From positions 1 through 59,212 of the forward strand of contig DASRFK010000205.1 of NCBI GenBank assembly GCA_035651635.1: DNA of 59,212 bases, in the 5' to 3' direction. This DNA is from JANXQE01 sp035651635 (GTDB lineage: Bacteria; Verrucomicrobiota; Verrucomicrobiia; Limisphaerales; UBA8199). The position numbers were made by a program, and so were the translations under genes. This document shows, in pieces, positions 9,146-16,538 of the stretch; the first letter of the stretch is position 1; the number at the start of each line of letters is the position of its first letter. The notes beneath the pieces are model-generated. The model searched no databases and was not told the origin of the DNA. It worked only from the letters and a program-made list of their open reading frames with translations.

Positions 9146-10729
9146 TCACCACTGGACGTGAAGGTGATCTTCGTCAGGGTCCCCAACCCCTTGGCCGCCA
9201 TGAGCGGGGTCTAGCGGCGTGGCTCCCGCTTCCGGCAGGGGGCTTAACCCCACGCTTTGCTCGGCAGCAGCCAGGGCCGGATACCAAAAGCCATCGATAT
9301 CCAATTGTTTTCTTGGGCCATTTGCATTCACGGAAATGGGAATCGGGGCCAAATCCAGCGCCCGACCATAGCAATGCTTACTGTTGGGATGCACGCTGCC
9401 AATCGCCTTGTTATAGCGAGGATTGCGAAAGACGCTCGTGCGCTGGATCTGCGCGTTGGCGGGAACGGTATAAGTAACCCCGTTATATTGCACCGAGCGG
9501 CCCTGATAAGCAGCCAGGATAGCGTTGTAATGTCCGGGCAAGTCCACTGATACCTGGACATGGTAGGGTCCCAGGTTCCAGTTTCCGCCGAGCGAAGGAA
9601 CGATATCGGTTCGAACGGGAACGGCTATTTGGAAATCAACATACTCCTGCCGAAGGGTGTCGGTCTCATCCTGAAGCAACGGGCCCAGGGCGGTCTCGGA
9701 CAACCGGGTTTGCAGACCGGCCGCGCTCGCGATGACTTCAAAGCTTAAGGGGTCGTTGGCCGGCTTCTTAATACCGGTGATGTACTGCGAACGGCGCACC
9801 TGAAGGAACTGAGCGCTTTGCGAAGGACTAAAGGTGAAAGTCGAAACACCGCTGGCGTCAGCGGGGTGGACCTCGGCAATCGTCAGGGCCTGCGACGCCT
9901 GGTTCTTTCCAACCACACTCCAGGCAACGGGGACACCAGCGCCGTTGGGAGCCAACAGGGCTTGCAGTGTAATCGAGTCGCTTGAAACAAAGGTGTTCTG
10001 ATTCTCGTTACCCACCGTCGGTGTTTTGACAGAGGTGATTTTAAGATGCGCGTCACCGGGTTGGAACGTTGCTCGGTAGGTGATGTCGAAGGTCCCTTTC
10101 TCATCAATGGGCGGAGGCAGCGTGCTCTCTTCATGATCGCTTCCATCGACTGAAAAAGCTTGTCCGTTCGTCGGCACGGTGAGGAGCCCCTCCTGGAACT
10201 TGCCCCAGGCTAACCCCAGTTGCTGGAGGGCGTCGGTTTGTACGGTAATGGTGTCTGGTGAAATGATCACCCAGGGCATCGGCGGGGAATACAGGGACAG
10301 CTGTCCTTGCTCCAGCAGAGTCTCATCCACGTCGATCGAAAAGTAATCCGGGTTGGCATCACTGTAGGTCCAGGACTCGCCGGAACCGGAGTCGCTGCCA
10401 TTGCCGGATACCGACACCGTATAGTTCGAGCTGATCGCGACCCAATTGTTGGTCGGCTGGGGGAACCATTGCTTGACCAGCAGCCCGTGAGCCGAAATCG
10501 TCACGTCGTCGTTGTAGCTTACCCCTGGAAATGAAAAGGAAGCCGTGCCGATGGCATTGATGTCTGCGGTTATGGTGAGTTGATCGCCCGCCTTCTGTGC
10601 GTGCGAGGGGAAGGGCATGAGCAACGCTGTCAACAGAACGGTCAGCAAGGGACGGTAGCAAACCCCAAGCGCCGCTCGGGACGTGGGGAAGCAGTAATCA
10701 AGGCCCGTGAATATTGATGTGACTTTCAT
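9146..10729 (-). CDS. Large secreted protein with M15-like zinc peptidase tail
   Basis: A 527-residue protein with an N-terminal export signal (hydrophobic PLLTVLLTALLMPFPSHAQ, residues about 27-45). The middle looks like two or more beta-sandwich domains. The C-terminus carries the M15/Hedgehog-type zinc site: SKHCYGRALDL at about 450-460 (H452, D459) and DHLHVQW at the very end (H522, H524). M15 enzymes are D-Ala-D-Ala carboxypeptidases or L,D-/D,D-peptidases acting on peptidoglycan, so a cell-wall or extracellular peptide substrate is possible. The large N-terminal part is unusual for M15, and the exact family is not recognised. A sigma-70-like promoter lies about 50 nt upstream. Confidence 0.7.
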   Translation of the reverse strand: MKVTSIFTGLDYCFPTSRAALGVCYRPLLTVLLTALLMPFPSHAQKAGDQLTITADINAIGTASFSFPGVSYNDDVTISAHGLLVKQWFPQPTNNWVAISSNYTVSVSGNGSDSGSGESWTYSDANPDYFSIDVDETLLEQGQLSLYSPPMPWVIISPDTITVQTDALQQLGLAWGKFQEGLLTVPTNGQAFSVDGSDHEESTLPPPIDEKGTFDITYRATFQPGDAHLKITSVKTPTVGNENQNTFVSSDSITLQALLAPNGAGVPVAWSVVGKNQASQALTIAEVHPADASGVSTFTFSPSQSAQFLQVRRSQYITGIKKPANDPLSFEVIASAAGLQTRLSETALGPLLQDETDTLRQEYVDFQIAVPVRTDIVPSLGGNWNLGPYHVQVSVDLPGHYNAILAAYQGRSVQYNGVTYTVPANAQIQRTSVFRNPRYNKAIGSVHPNSKHCYGRALDLAPIPISVNANGPRKQLDIDGFWYPALAAAEQSVGLSPLPEAGATPLDPAHGGQGVGDPDEDHLHVQW

Positions 10730-10783
10730 GGACTGTTGCTGCGCCCGCTAGGTTCCGCCTGCAGGGAACGGTATAGCACGCGT

Positions 10784-10813
10784 GGTATAGTTTTTTTAAC
10801 AACCCTGCGTCAA
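10784..10813 (-). promoter_or_regulatory. Candidate sigma-70 promoter for the M15-like secreted protein
   Basis: On the minus strand, TTGACG (10813-10808) and TATACC (10789-10784) are separated by 18 nt, placing the transcription start about 48 nt before the ATG at 10729. GGTATAG also occurs twice in direct orientation just here on the plus strand. Match is reasonable, not proven. Confidence 0.4.
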
Positions 10814-11276
10814 TATTTTATGTTAATAAACCTTATCCGTACTTTAGCTGAAGACCTAAAGCCTAAACGGGTGTCACTGTACGCCAACGACAGGCACCCC
10901 CTGCAATCGCACCTCCTCGAGTTTGAGGGGTTCGGCCCCTGGGTATCCTCCTCCGGGTGGGCCAGCGCTTGGCAGGACCGCAAGTTGAGGTATTTTCGAA
11001 GAATCTTTGATTCGGCGAGCTCCTCTCGACGTTCAAAGCCGGGGCTTGCGAGCAGTGACTTTTGGTCGCTCGTTCGATCGGAATTCGGCAGGTGTTCTGC
11101 GCCGCAGCCGCCAAAAAATAAGCGCGCCCGGGCCATTCTGCCGATCCGCCTCAGCGCCCAGGCCGCCGCCAGGCTTCATGAACCAGGGGCCGCCTTCTCT
11201 CAGGTCGGAATGTTGTTCAGGTAAAACAATCTTCTGAAACTTATCCAATGCTCCCCGGGTAATAGAGGAAATTAAA
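10814..11276. other. Intergenic stretch between divergent genes
   Basis: The stretch spans the divergent promoters of the M15-like gene and the truncated S41 gene. Open frames here show no family features. A GAGGAAATTAAA ribosome-binding site precedes 11277. Confidence 0.5.
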
Positions 11277-12122
11277 ATGAACAATACTAAAGCGGTTCAG
11301 AAGAAACCTTACTTTCGGTGGTTATCAATGAGCCCAGTGGCAGGCGCGCTGTGGCTCGCCCTCCTCCACCGGGCCGAGGCTGCAGAGGCCAAAAAATTTG
11401 AACCGGCTCAGATGCGCGCGGATTACCAGATCGCCCGGCCGGCCTTGGAGGAAGCTCACCCCGGGCTGTACCGCTATGCCAAGAAATCCGATCTCGACTG
11501 CGTTTTCGATTCGGCCGAAAAGGCGCTGGACCATCCCATGGATTTCTTTGAATTCTACCGCCTGATGGCAATACCGATCGCCGCGATCAAATGCGGCCAT
11601 ACCGATGTCAGCCTTTCACCTGAAGCACGGAAGGAAGCGGAGAGCATGCCCGGGCTGCCTTTCGATGTGCGGGTGATGGATTCCCGGGCTTTCATTTTCC
11701 GGGATTATGCCCAGGCCGGAGCCCTGGCGGGCAGGGAAATTCAGTCGATCAATGGCGTGGCTATCGGGCAAATTATTTCGACGATGCTGAGCGCCGAATC
11801 CCAGGATGGGGATGTTCAGACCTCGCGGCAGGGTTCGATTGGCGGCAACTTCGCTTTGAATCTGATTATTTTGCTCGGCCTCAGAGCGCCGTACGAGGTG
11901 GTGCTGGCGGGCTGTGGAACGGGCCCCGCACAGGCTGTGCACTTGGCGGGCTTGACGCACCAAGAGCGCTCCACGTTGTCCAGCAAGATGTACCCGCAAG
12001 ACCACCCAAAAAAGGATTTTGCGAGCTTGAAATGGTTGGATGATGGACACATTGCTCTTCTGACCTATTCCTCATTTGGGACCGCCGTGGATGAAGGGCA
12101 AGCGTTTATGAAACGCGCCTAA
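11277..12122 (+). pseudogene. S41-family (tail-specific) protease gene, 3' truncated
   Basis: A 281-residue product with a good ribosome-binding site and a signal-like N-terminus (AGALWLALLHRAEAAEA). The sequence MRADYQIARPALEEAHPGLYRY, CGHTDVSL and GREIQSINGVAIGQIISTML is the N-terminal plus PDZ-like portion of S41 peptidases. The reading ends at DGHIALLTYSSFGT...FMKRA, exactly where the family continues into the catalytic core (LILDLRGNGGG and the Ser/Lys site). The catalytic Ser is therefore missing. The break coincides with the left edge of the polysaccharide locus, so the 3' end was probably lost in the rearrangement that placed it here. A short expressed protein cannot be excluded. Confidence 0.75.
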
Positions 12123-12214
12123 AGAGCGCGCTGTGACTAATGTACAAAAGTGCAGAATATCTCTCTATATCCGCACTAAAAATCATGTAGATCACGGTTT
12201 GAATTGAGAGCTTG

Positions 12215-13621
12215 TTAGCGCTTTGATAAAAGCTGGTCTACAGTGTGCAGGAACCGGTCTTGCTCAAACTGCCAAGCCTTGGCTTGCTGAACCTTAGCAC
12301 CTTTTTCGACAAACTTCAAAAGCTCCTGCGGGTGTTCAAAAGCCCAGACTATCCGTCCAGCGAGATCTTCAGAGTTGCCCGGCTCAAAAAACATAAGTTC
12401 GTCCTCGGTAAAATAGTCCAAGACACCTTTGGTTCTGGGTGCTACGACGGGCTTTCCCATAGCGAGATACTCAAAGATGCGGGTAGGCAGGTTTAGTTGA
12501 GTGAAAGGGGTGAGCCGGTTGGGAACCAAGCCCAGATCCGCAGCGAGTATTGCAGCCACAATCTCGTTCAACGGTTTAAACCCGTGAAACGTGACGCAAT
12601 CCTGGACGCCAATTTCGGCCGCAAATCTAATTGTTTCATCGAGGAACTGGGTGCGGTCTCCGTAGATGTGCAGGTGGACGTCTGGGATTTGTTTTCTAAC
12701 AAGGGGAAGCGCTCGCACAGCGAGGTCTGCTCCGCTGCGTTGTTCGAGCAAGCCATGATATATCAGAGTAAAAGATCCAGTTCTTTTGGGTTCCGGAAAA
12801 CTTGTGCTTGCGCGATGAAAATACTTTTCCTCCGGCGAATTCATCACGACGCATATCTTGTCAGAGGGGCAACCACGATTAACAAACAATTCCTTGAAAG
12901 CGATATTTGGTGTCAGGACGAAGTGAGCGAAGGAGATGCTCCATTTTTCGAGTCGCTTCAACGCGCCGATGAGCCAATGGGACTCGGGCAGATCATTGAT
13001 GCTGCGCATCAGTTCGGGCATGGGGTCGTGCAGATCAAGAACGACTTTGGCCCCACGCACGCGGGCAAGGAGAGCACTGAAGACCAAAATGTCGGGCATG
13101 TTGTGGATGTGCACAAGTCCGCCGCGCTTCTTCATCGACCAAAGCGAGACGCGGAACAGGGCTGCAAGCAGAAAGACAGCATACTGGTACGCGTAAATTA
13201 TCTTGCCTTCACGGCGTCGCTTAAGGGGAATCCTTTGCAAACGCACGCCTTCGATCTCCGTCCTCAAAACATCGTCAAGATGAGCGCGGAGGCAAATGAC
13301 TTCGACATCGGCTCCGGCGCGTTTGAGCGCCTCTGCCTCTCTTCGGACCCGAGGATCTTTTTCGTAATAAGAGAAAACCACGACAATGACCCGCGTGCCT
13401 GCAAAGCGCGGCGGCCTGGTAGAAGTAGGTGGAGGTGAAACTGTCAAAGCACTGGAGGTCGGTTGAGAAAAGAGTTTTTCATTTCTGACCGCACTCGGGG
13501 AATTGAGCGGAGGCAAAAGGGTTGGGCCGGAATGTTTGGTTCTCAGACCAAAACACCGGTACAACCGCGCGAGCAGGAAGCCCGGGCGACCCGTTGAATA
13601 ATCAGCCGTATTTGTCTGCAT
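12215..13621 (-). CDS. GT4-family glycosyltransferase
   Basis: A 468-residue protein with two Rossmann domains of the GT-B fold. The first starts at about residue 75 (TRVIVVVFSYYEKDPRVRRE) and includes VHIHNMPDILVFSALL and VVLDLHDPMPEL. The second has LIYHGLLEQRSGADLAVRAL and the donor-binding PTRIFEYLAMGKPVVAPRT with the conserved Glu. The first 74 residues are Pro/Ser-rich and may be an overlong start. It is closely similar to the C-terminal half of the fusion protein at 18871, so the two are paralogues. It is the only minus-strand gene at this end of the polysaccharide locus. It probably transfers a sugar to the lipid-linked repeat unit; the sugar is unknown. Confidence 0.9.
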   Translation of the reverse strand: MQTNTADYSTGRPGFLLARLYRCFGLRTKHSGPTLLPPLNSPSAVRNEKLFSQPTSSALTVSPPPTSTRPPRFAGTRVIVVVFSYYEKDPRVRREAEALKRAGADVEVICLRAHLDDVLRTEIEGVRLQRIPLKRRREGKIIYAYQYAVFLLAALFRVSLWSMKKRGGLVHIHNMPDILVFSALLARVRGAKVVLDLHDPMPELMRSINDLPESHWLIGALKRLEKWSISFAHFVLTPNIAFKELFVNRGCPSDKICVVMNSPEEKYFHRASTSFPEPKRTGSFTLIYHGLLEQRSGADLAVRALPLVRKQIPDVHLHIYGDRTQFLDETIRFAAEIGVQDCVTFHGFKPLNEIVAAILAADLGLVPNRLTPFTQLNLPTRIFEYLAMGKPVVAPRTKGVLDYFTEDELMFFEPGNSEDLAGRIVWAFEHPQELLKFVEKGAKVQQAKAWQFEQDRFLHTVDQLLSKR

Positions 13622-14536
13622 TTACTCGACCATTTATGCTCAGGGATGGACGAGCAAGTAGGACTTGTGCTTCCGATGACCGCAAAGTTGTTGTAAAGGC
13701 GGCAGCAAATGCGCACGCGTGGCTGCGGCAGGTTGGGATGCTGAAGCAAATGGACCGAGCGATGGCGACACTTACACAGTATCGCCACGACGCCCTGCCC
13801 CAGCGCCAAAAGTAGTTCACAACCGCATAGCAGCACGCTGCATACCCACTCAGCCGCGCGAAAATATGTTGATAGCCAATGATTTGCATATTTTAATAAC
13901 AACGGGTGTGATAATGAAGTTATCACTTGTGGTAAATCTGTTATTCACTCTTTCTTGCGAAGGGATGAAGGCGGCGGACCGTGTAGAAGTAGAAATTGTA
14001 ACTTAGGGAAATCTTTTCTTGAACTGCGACTGAGCTTTGATTGTATGGATTATGACGGCTCGGTCACCGGTTCGGCAAGCCTGGAATGCGCGAGTTTGCT
14101 GGCAAGTTCGGGCAACTTCGCTCTGAAGGCCTCTGCAGGGGGCGGGTTTTCTTCTAATTTCACTATGGAGAAGTTCCCACGAAACGATGGCATAAACACT
14201 GCTCTGCAGAGGATTGAGCAATAAATATCAATAAACACGTTAGGGCCGGTGAAGTGGTAGATTGAACGCGGGTTATCTCAGGCGATTTTGTGTCAGCGGG
14301 CACCCAAGATCGGCGAGGCAGGAACAGGTGAAAACGCGCCACTTTAGGTATCACGCATGGGTCGGCATCCATCTGAAAGGGGCGAACGGGGCCCACAAGC
14401 CATTGCAAGTGTCCCTGGTCAGGACAGTTAACCGCGATCACCGAAGAGGGCTGACAAGCCCTGGTCTGGACTGCAGTTGCCAGACCGGCGCGCTTTTGCG
14501 GCGGGCCGGGCGCACCCGTAGATTCGCAATTGTTGA
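13622..14536. other. Long non-coding leader region before the polysaccharide operon
   Basis: Nearly 1 kb between the divergent GT4 gene and the antiterminator. Open frames are short and lack family features. A 30-codon frame at 13914 (MKLSLVVNLLFTLSCEGMKA) looks like a signal-peptide start but ends at once. A 6-bp hairpin AGGGCT-GACA-AGCCCT sits at 14447-14462. The region probably carries regulatory sites for both directions, or decayed sequence. Confidence 0.5.
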
Positions 14537-14552
14537 AGGCATGGAGATTGCT
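14537..14552 (+). promoter_or_regulatory. Candidate sigma-54 promoter for the polysaccharide operon
   Basis: AGGCATG, 4 nt, TTGCT. Against the sigma-54 consensus TGGCACG-N4-TTGCW it matches 10 of 12 positions, with the key GG and GC at correct spacing. The start would be about 88 nt before the antiterminator gene. A sigma-54 activator (PrsR) is encoded in the same window. Confidence 0.55.
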
Positions 14553-14651
14553 TAAGGACGGGGGAGATGTCACCGTCAAATTCGGTCCGGTTAATTGCGG
14601 AAAGGTGCTCCGTATTATTTAACCTTTGTTTGCAGGGCTTCTGCCGCTAGA

Positions 14652-15278
14652 ATGGGGTCTTTAATGGACCAAGTGCCGAGCTCTATCTTTGCTTCTGACT
14701 ATGCCTGGTACTGCGCGCGAACGCAGCCCAAGCATGAGCATATCGCCGCGCGCAACCTGCGCAGTCGGCTTGGTGTGGAGGTGTTCAACCCTCGATTGAA
14801 GGTGGAGCGTTCGACTCGCAGGGGAGTGGTGCGGACGGTCGAGCCGCTATTCCCGAGCTACGTGTTTGTGCGGTGCGACTTGGCGGAGCAGATAACGGGG
14901 ATTCGCCACACGTATGGGATCAGCAGCCTAGTGCATTTTGGCGGAAGAATCCCCAAAGTAGCCGAGGAGGTCGTGGAGCAATTGCGGGAATGTTTCGAAT
15001 CGGAAGAGCCGATGGAAGTGGCGGATGGGCTACAGCCGGGGGTGCAAGTAGCGGTTGGGCAAGGTCCCTTTCTGGGCAGCCACGGCGTCGTGGTCCGGCT
15101 GCTGCCGTCCCGACAGAGAGTGCAGATTCTGTTGGACTTTCTGGGTAGAACAACGGTGGCGGAAGTGGATCGCGGATCAGTTTCACGACTGGACCAATCG
15201 ATTGCGGACTTGCTGCCTGGTCTGGCGACGAACCGGGAGTTGCCTTTTGGCCCGGTCTGTTTAGGGAAAGCAGTATAA
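14652..15278 (+). CDS. RfaH/UpxY-like transcription antiterminator (NusG family)
   Basis: A 208-residue protein from the ATG at 14652 (another ATG at 14664). The NGN domain is clear: DYAWYCARTQPKHEHIAA, then RLGVEVFNPRLKVERS and EPLFPSYVFVRCDL. The C-terminal KOW-type barrel follows (VAVGQGPFLGSHGVVVRLL, VQILLDFLGR). Specialised NusG paralogues of this size (RfaH, UpxY, LoaP) are encoded at the head of long polysaccharide operons and let RNA polymerase read through terminators and pauses. Its position, first in a plus-strand run of about 30 genes and directly before tandem hairpins, fits this role well. Confidence 0.88.
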   Translation: MGSLMDQVPSSIFASDYAWYCARTQPKHEHIAARNLRSRLGVEVFNPRLKVERSTRRGVVRTVEPLFPSYVFVRCDLAEQITGIRHTYGISSLVHFGGRIPKVAEEVVEQLRECFESEEPMEVADGLQPGVQVAVGQGPFLGSHGVVVRLLPSRQRVQILLDFLGRTTVAEVDRGSVSRLDQSIADLLPGLATNRELPFGPVCLGKAV

Positions 15279-15321
15279 CTGAAGCCAGCCCCTTGGGGAT
15301 GGGCGGGTGAAGCGAAAGAAA

Positions 15322-15369
15322 GGCGGAATCGGGTTCCGCCTGCAAGTGCGGAGCTTTGTACGCAAAGCT
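15322..15369 (+). promoter_or_regulatory. Tandem hairpins downstream of the antiterminator gene
   Basis: Hairpin 1 has 7-bp arms GGCGGAA (15322-15328) and TTCCGCC (15334-15340). Hairpin 2 has 7-bp arms AGCTTTG (15352-15358) and CAAAGCT (15363-15369) around a TACG loop. Both are perfect. They lie between the antiterminator and the first biosynthetic gene, where a recognition or attenuation element for an RfaH-like protein would be expected. No long U-run follows, so they are not a simple intrinsic terminator. They could also be a dispersed REP-like repeat. Confidence 0.5.
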
Positions 15370-15387
15370 TTAACGTCCTAAATCCCA

Positions 15388-16443
15388 ATGGCTACACTGC
15401 CTTACAGGCACACGTTGACGCTGATTGATCCATTGCGTCATTGCGACTGGGATGGCTTAGTCTCAGCCCACCCGAAAAGCTCATTTTTCCACTTAAGCGA
15501 TTGGGCGCGAGTACTACAGCAAACTTACGGGCATCGACCGGTTTATTGTTGCCGGTTTGCGGGTGAAAAAATCTCGGGCCTCCTGCCCGTTATGGAAGTA
15601 TCGAGTCCCTTGCTTGGCCGTCGGGGCGTCTCACTGCCTTTCACAGATTTCTGTAGCCCGCTCGTTTCGACCAAATCCAGCGCTGCCCTGTTGTATAAAT
15701 CGGCCATAGAGTATGGCCGTCAACATGGATGGCGGACATTCGAATGCCGCAGCATGGAGCACGAGCAACCAAATGCGGCAAAATCGGTCAGTTATTGGGG
15801 GCACACAATCGATCTTAGCGTGGGTTCCGAAGACTTATTTAAGAATCTGAAGAGTTCGGTTCGATCGGGCGTGCGCAAGGCGCAACGAGCCGGGCTGCAT
15901 GTTGAGTTTGGTGTCGATTTGGAGTCGACGCAGCGATTTTTTCGTCTCCATTGCCTGACGCGGCGACGACATGGCATGCCTTGTCAATCAGTGAAGTTTT
16001 TCGAAAATATCGCGAAATTGATGTTGGCGAACGGTAAAGGCTTCATGGCGACAGTGTGGCAAGGAGACCGCGCCGTTGCGGCGGCAATGTTCTTTCACCA
16101 AGGCACTGAGGCCTTTTACAAATTCGGGGCTTCGGATTACAAATATCAGCATTTTCGCCCTAACAATCTGCTCATGTGGGAATCGATTAAAAAGTGCTCC
16201 GAAGAAGGATTTACCAGGTTGCACCTGGGCAGAACTTCACTGAACCAGCATGGGCTGAGACGATTTAAGCTCGGTTTTGGAGCACGCGAAGAGCAGATCG
16301 CCTATTACAAGTACGACTACCGCAAAGGCAGCTTCGTCACGGGATTAGACTACGCGGAGAGCCGGTGGAGCTGTGTTTTGCAATTCATGCCGCCGCTGGC
16401 CTTGAGACTTCTGGGGCGGCTGGCGTATCGGGAGTTAGCGTAA
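15388..16443 (+). CDS. FemAB-like GNAT acyltransferase, exosortase-system type
   Basis: A 351-residue protein with two GNAT-like halves. Landmarks are SSFFHLSDWARVLQQTYGHR, ISGLLPVMEVSSPLLGR and SLPFTDFCSPLVS in the first half. The second has RSGVRKAQRAGLHVEFG, FYKFGASDYKYQHFRPNN and LLMWESIKKCSEEGF. This is the pattern of the FemAB-like proteins that accompany PEP-CTERM/XrtA exopolysaccharide loci. Fem enzymes transfer amino acids from aminoacyl-tRNA in Gram-positive bacteria; in these loci they probably acylate the polymer or a lipid intermediate, which is inference. It is cytoplasmic, without signal or membrane helix, and starts 109 nt after the antiterminator gene. Confidence 0.85.
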   Translation: MATLPYRHTLTLIDPLRHCDWDGLVSAHPKSSFFHLSDWARVLQQTYGHRPVYCCRFAGEKISGLLPVMEVSSPLLGRRGVSLPFTDFCSPLVSTKSSAALLYKSAIEYGRQHGWRTFECRSMEHEQPNAAKSVSYWGHTIDLSVGSEDLFKNLKSSVRSGVRKAQRAGLHVEFGVDLESTQRFFRLHCLTRRRHGMPCQSVKFFENIAKLMLANGKGFMATVWQGDRAVAAAMFFHQGTEAFYKFGASDYKYQHFRPNNLLMWESIKKCSEEGFTRLHLGRTSLNQHGLRRFKLGFGAREEQIAYYKYDYRKGSFVTGLDYAESRWSCVLQFMPPLALRLLGRLAYRELA

Positions 16444-16538
16444 TTTGTTTGCAAATATAAGCCCCCTTCATCCTGGCCTTGTCCCAAAAGGAGCCGGAAC
16501 AAGTCTGGGGCGATAAGTTCTTAAAGGGAAAAAGTTTC

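Noticed and set aside
10736..11224. 162-codon plus-strand ORF
   Set aside because: No recognisable motif, poor start context and a composition unlike the neighbouring genes; the stretch looks like a divergent promoter region.
12497..13438. 313-codon plus-strand ORF
   Set aside because: It is antisense to the GT4 gene at 12215-13621, which has clear family motifs; the antisense product has none.
13955..14224. 89-codon ORF in the leader before the antiterminator
   Set aside because: No homology-like features and no ribosome-binding site; kept only as part of the leader region.
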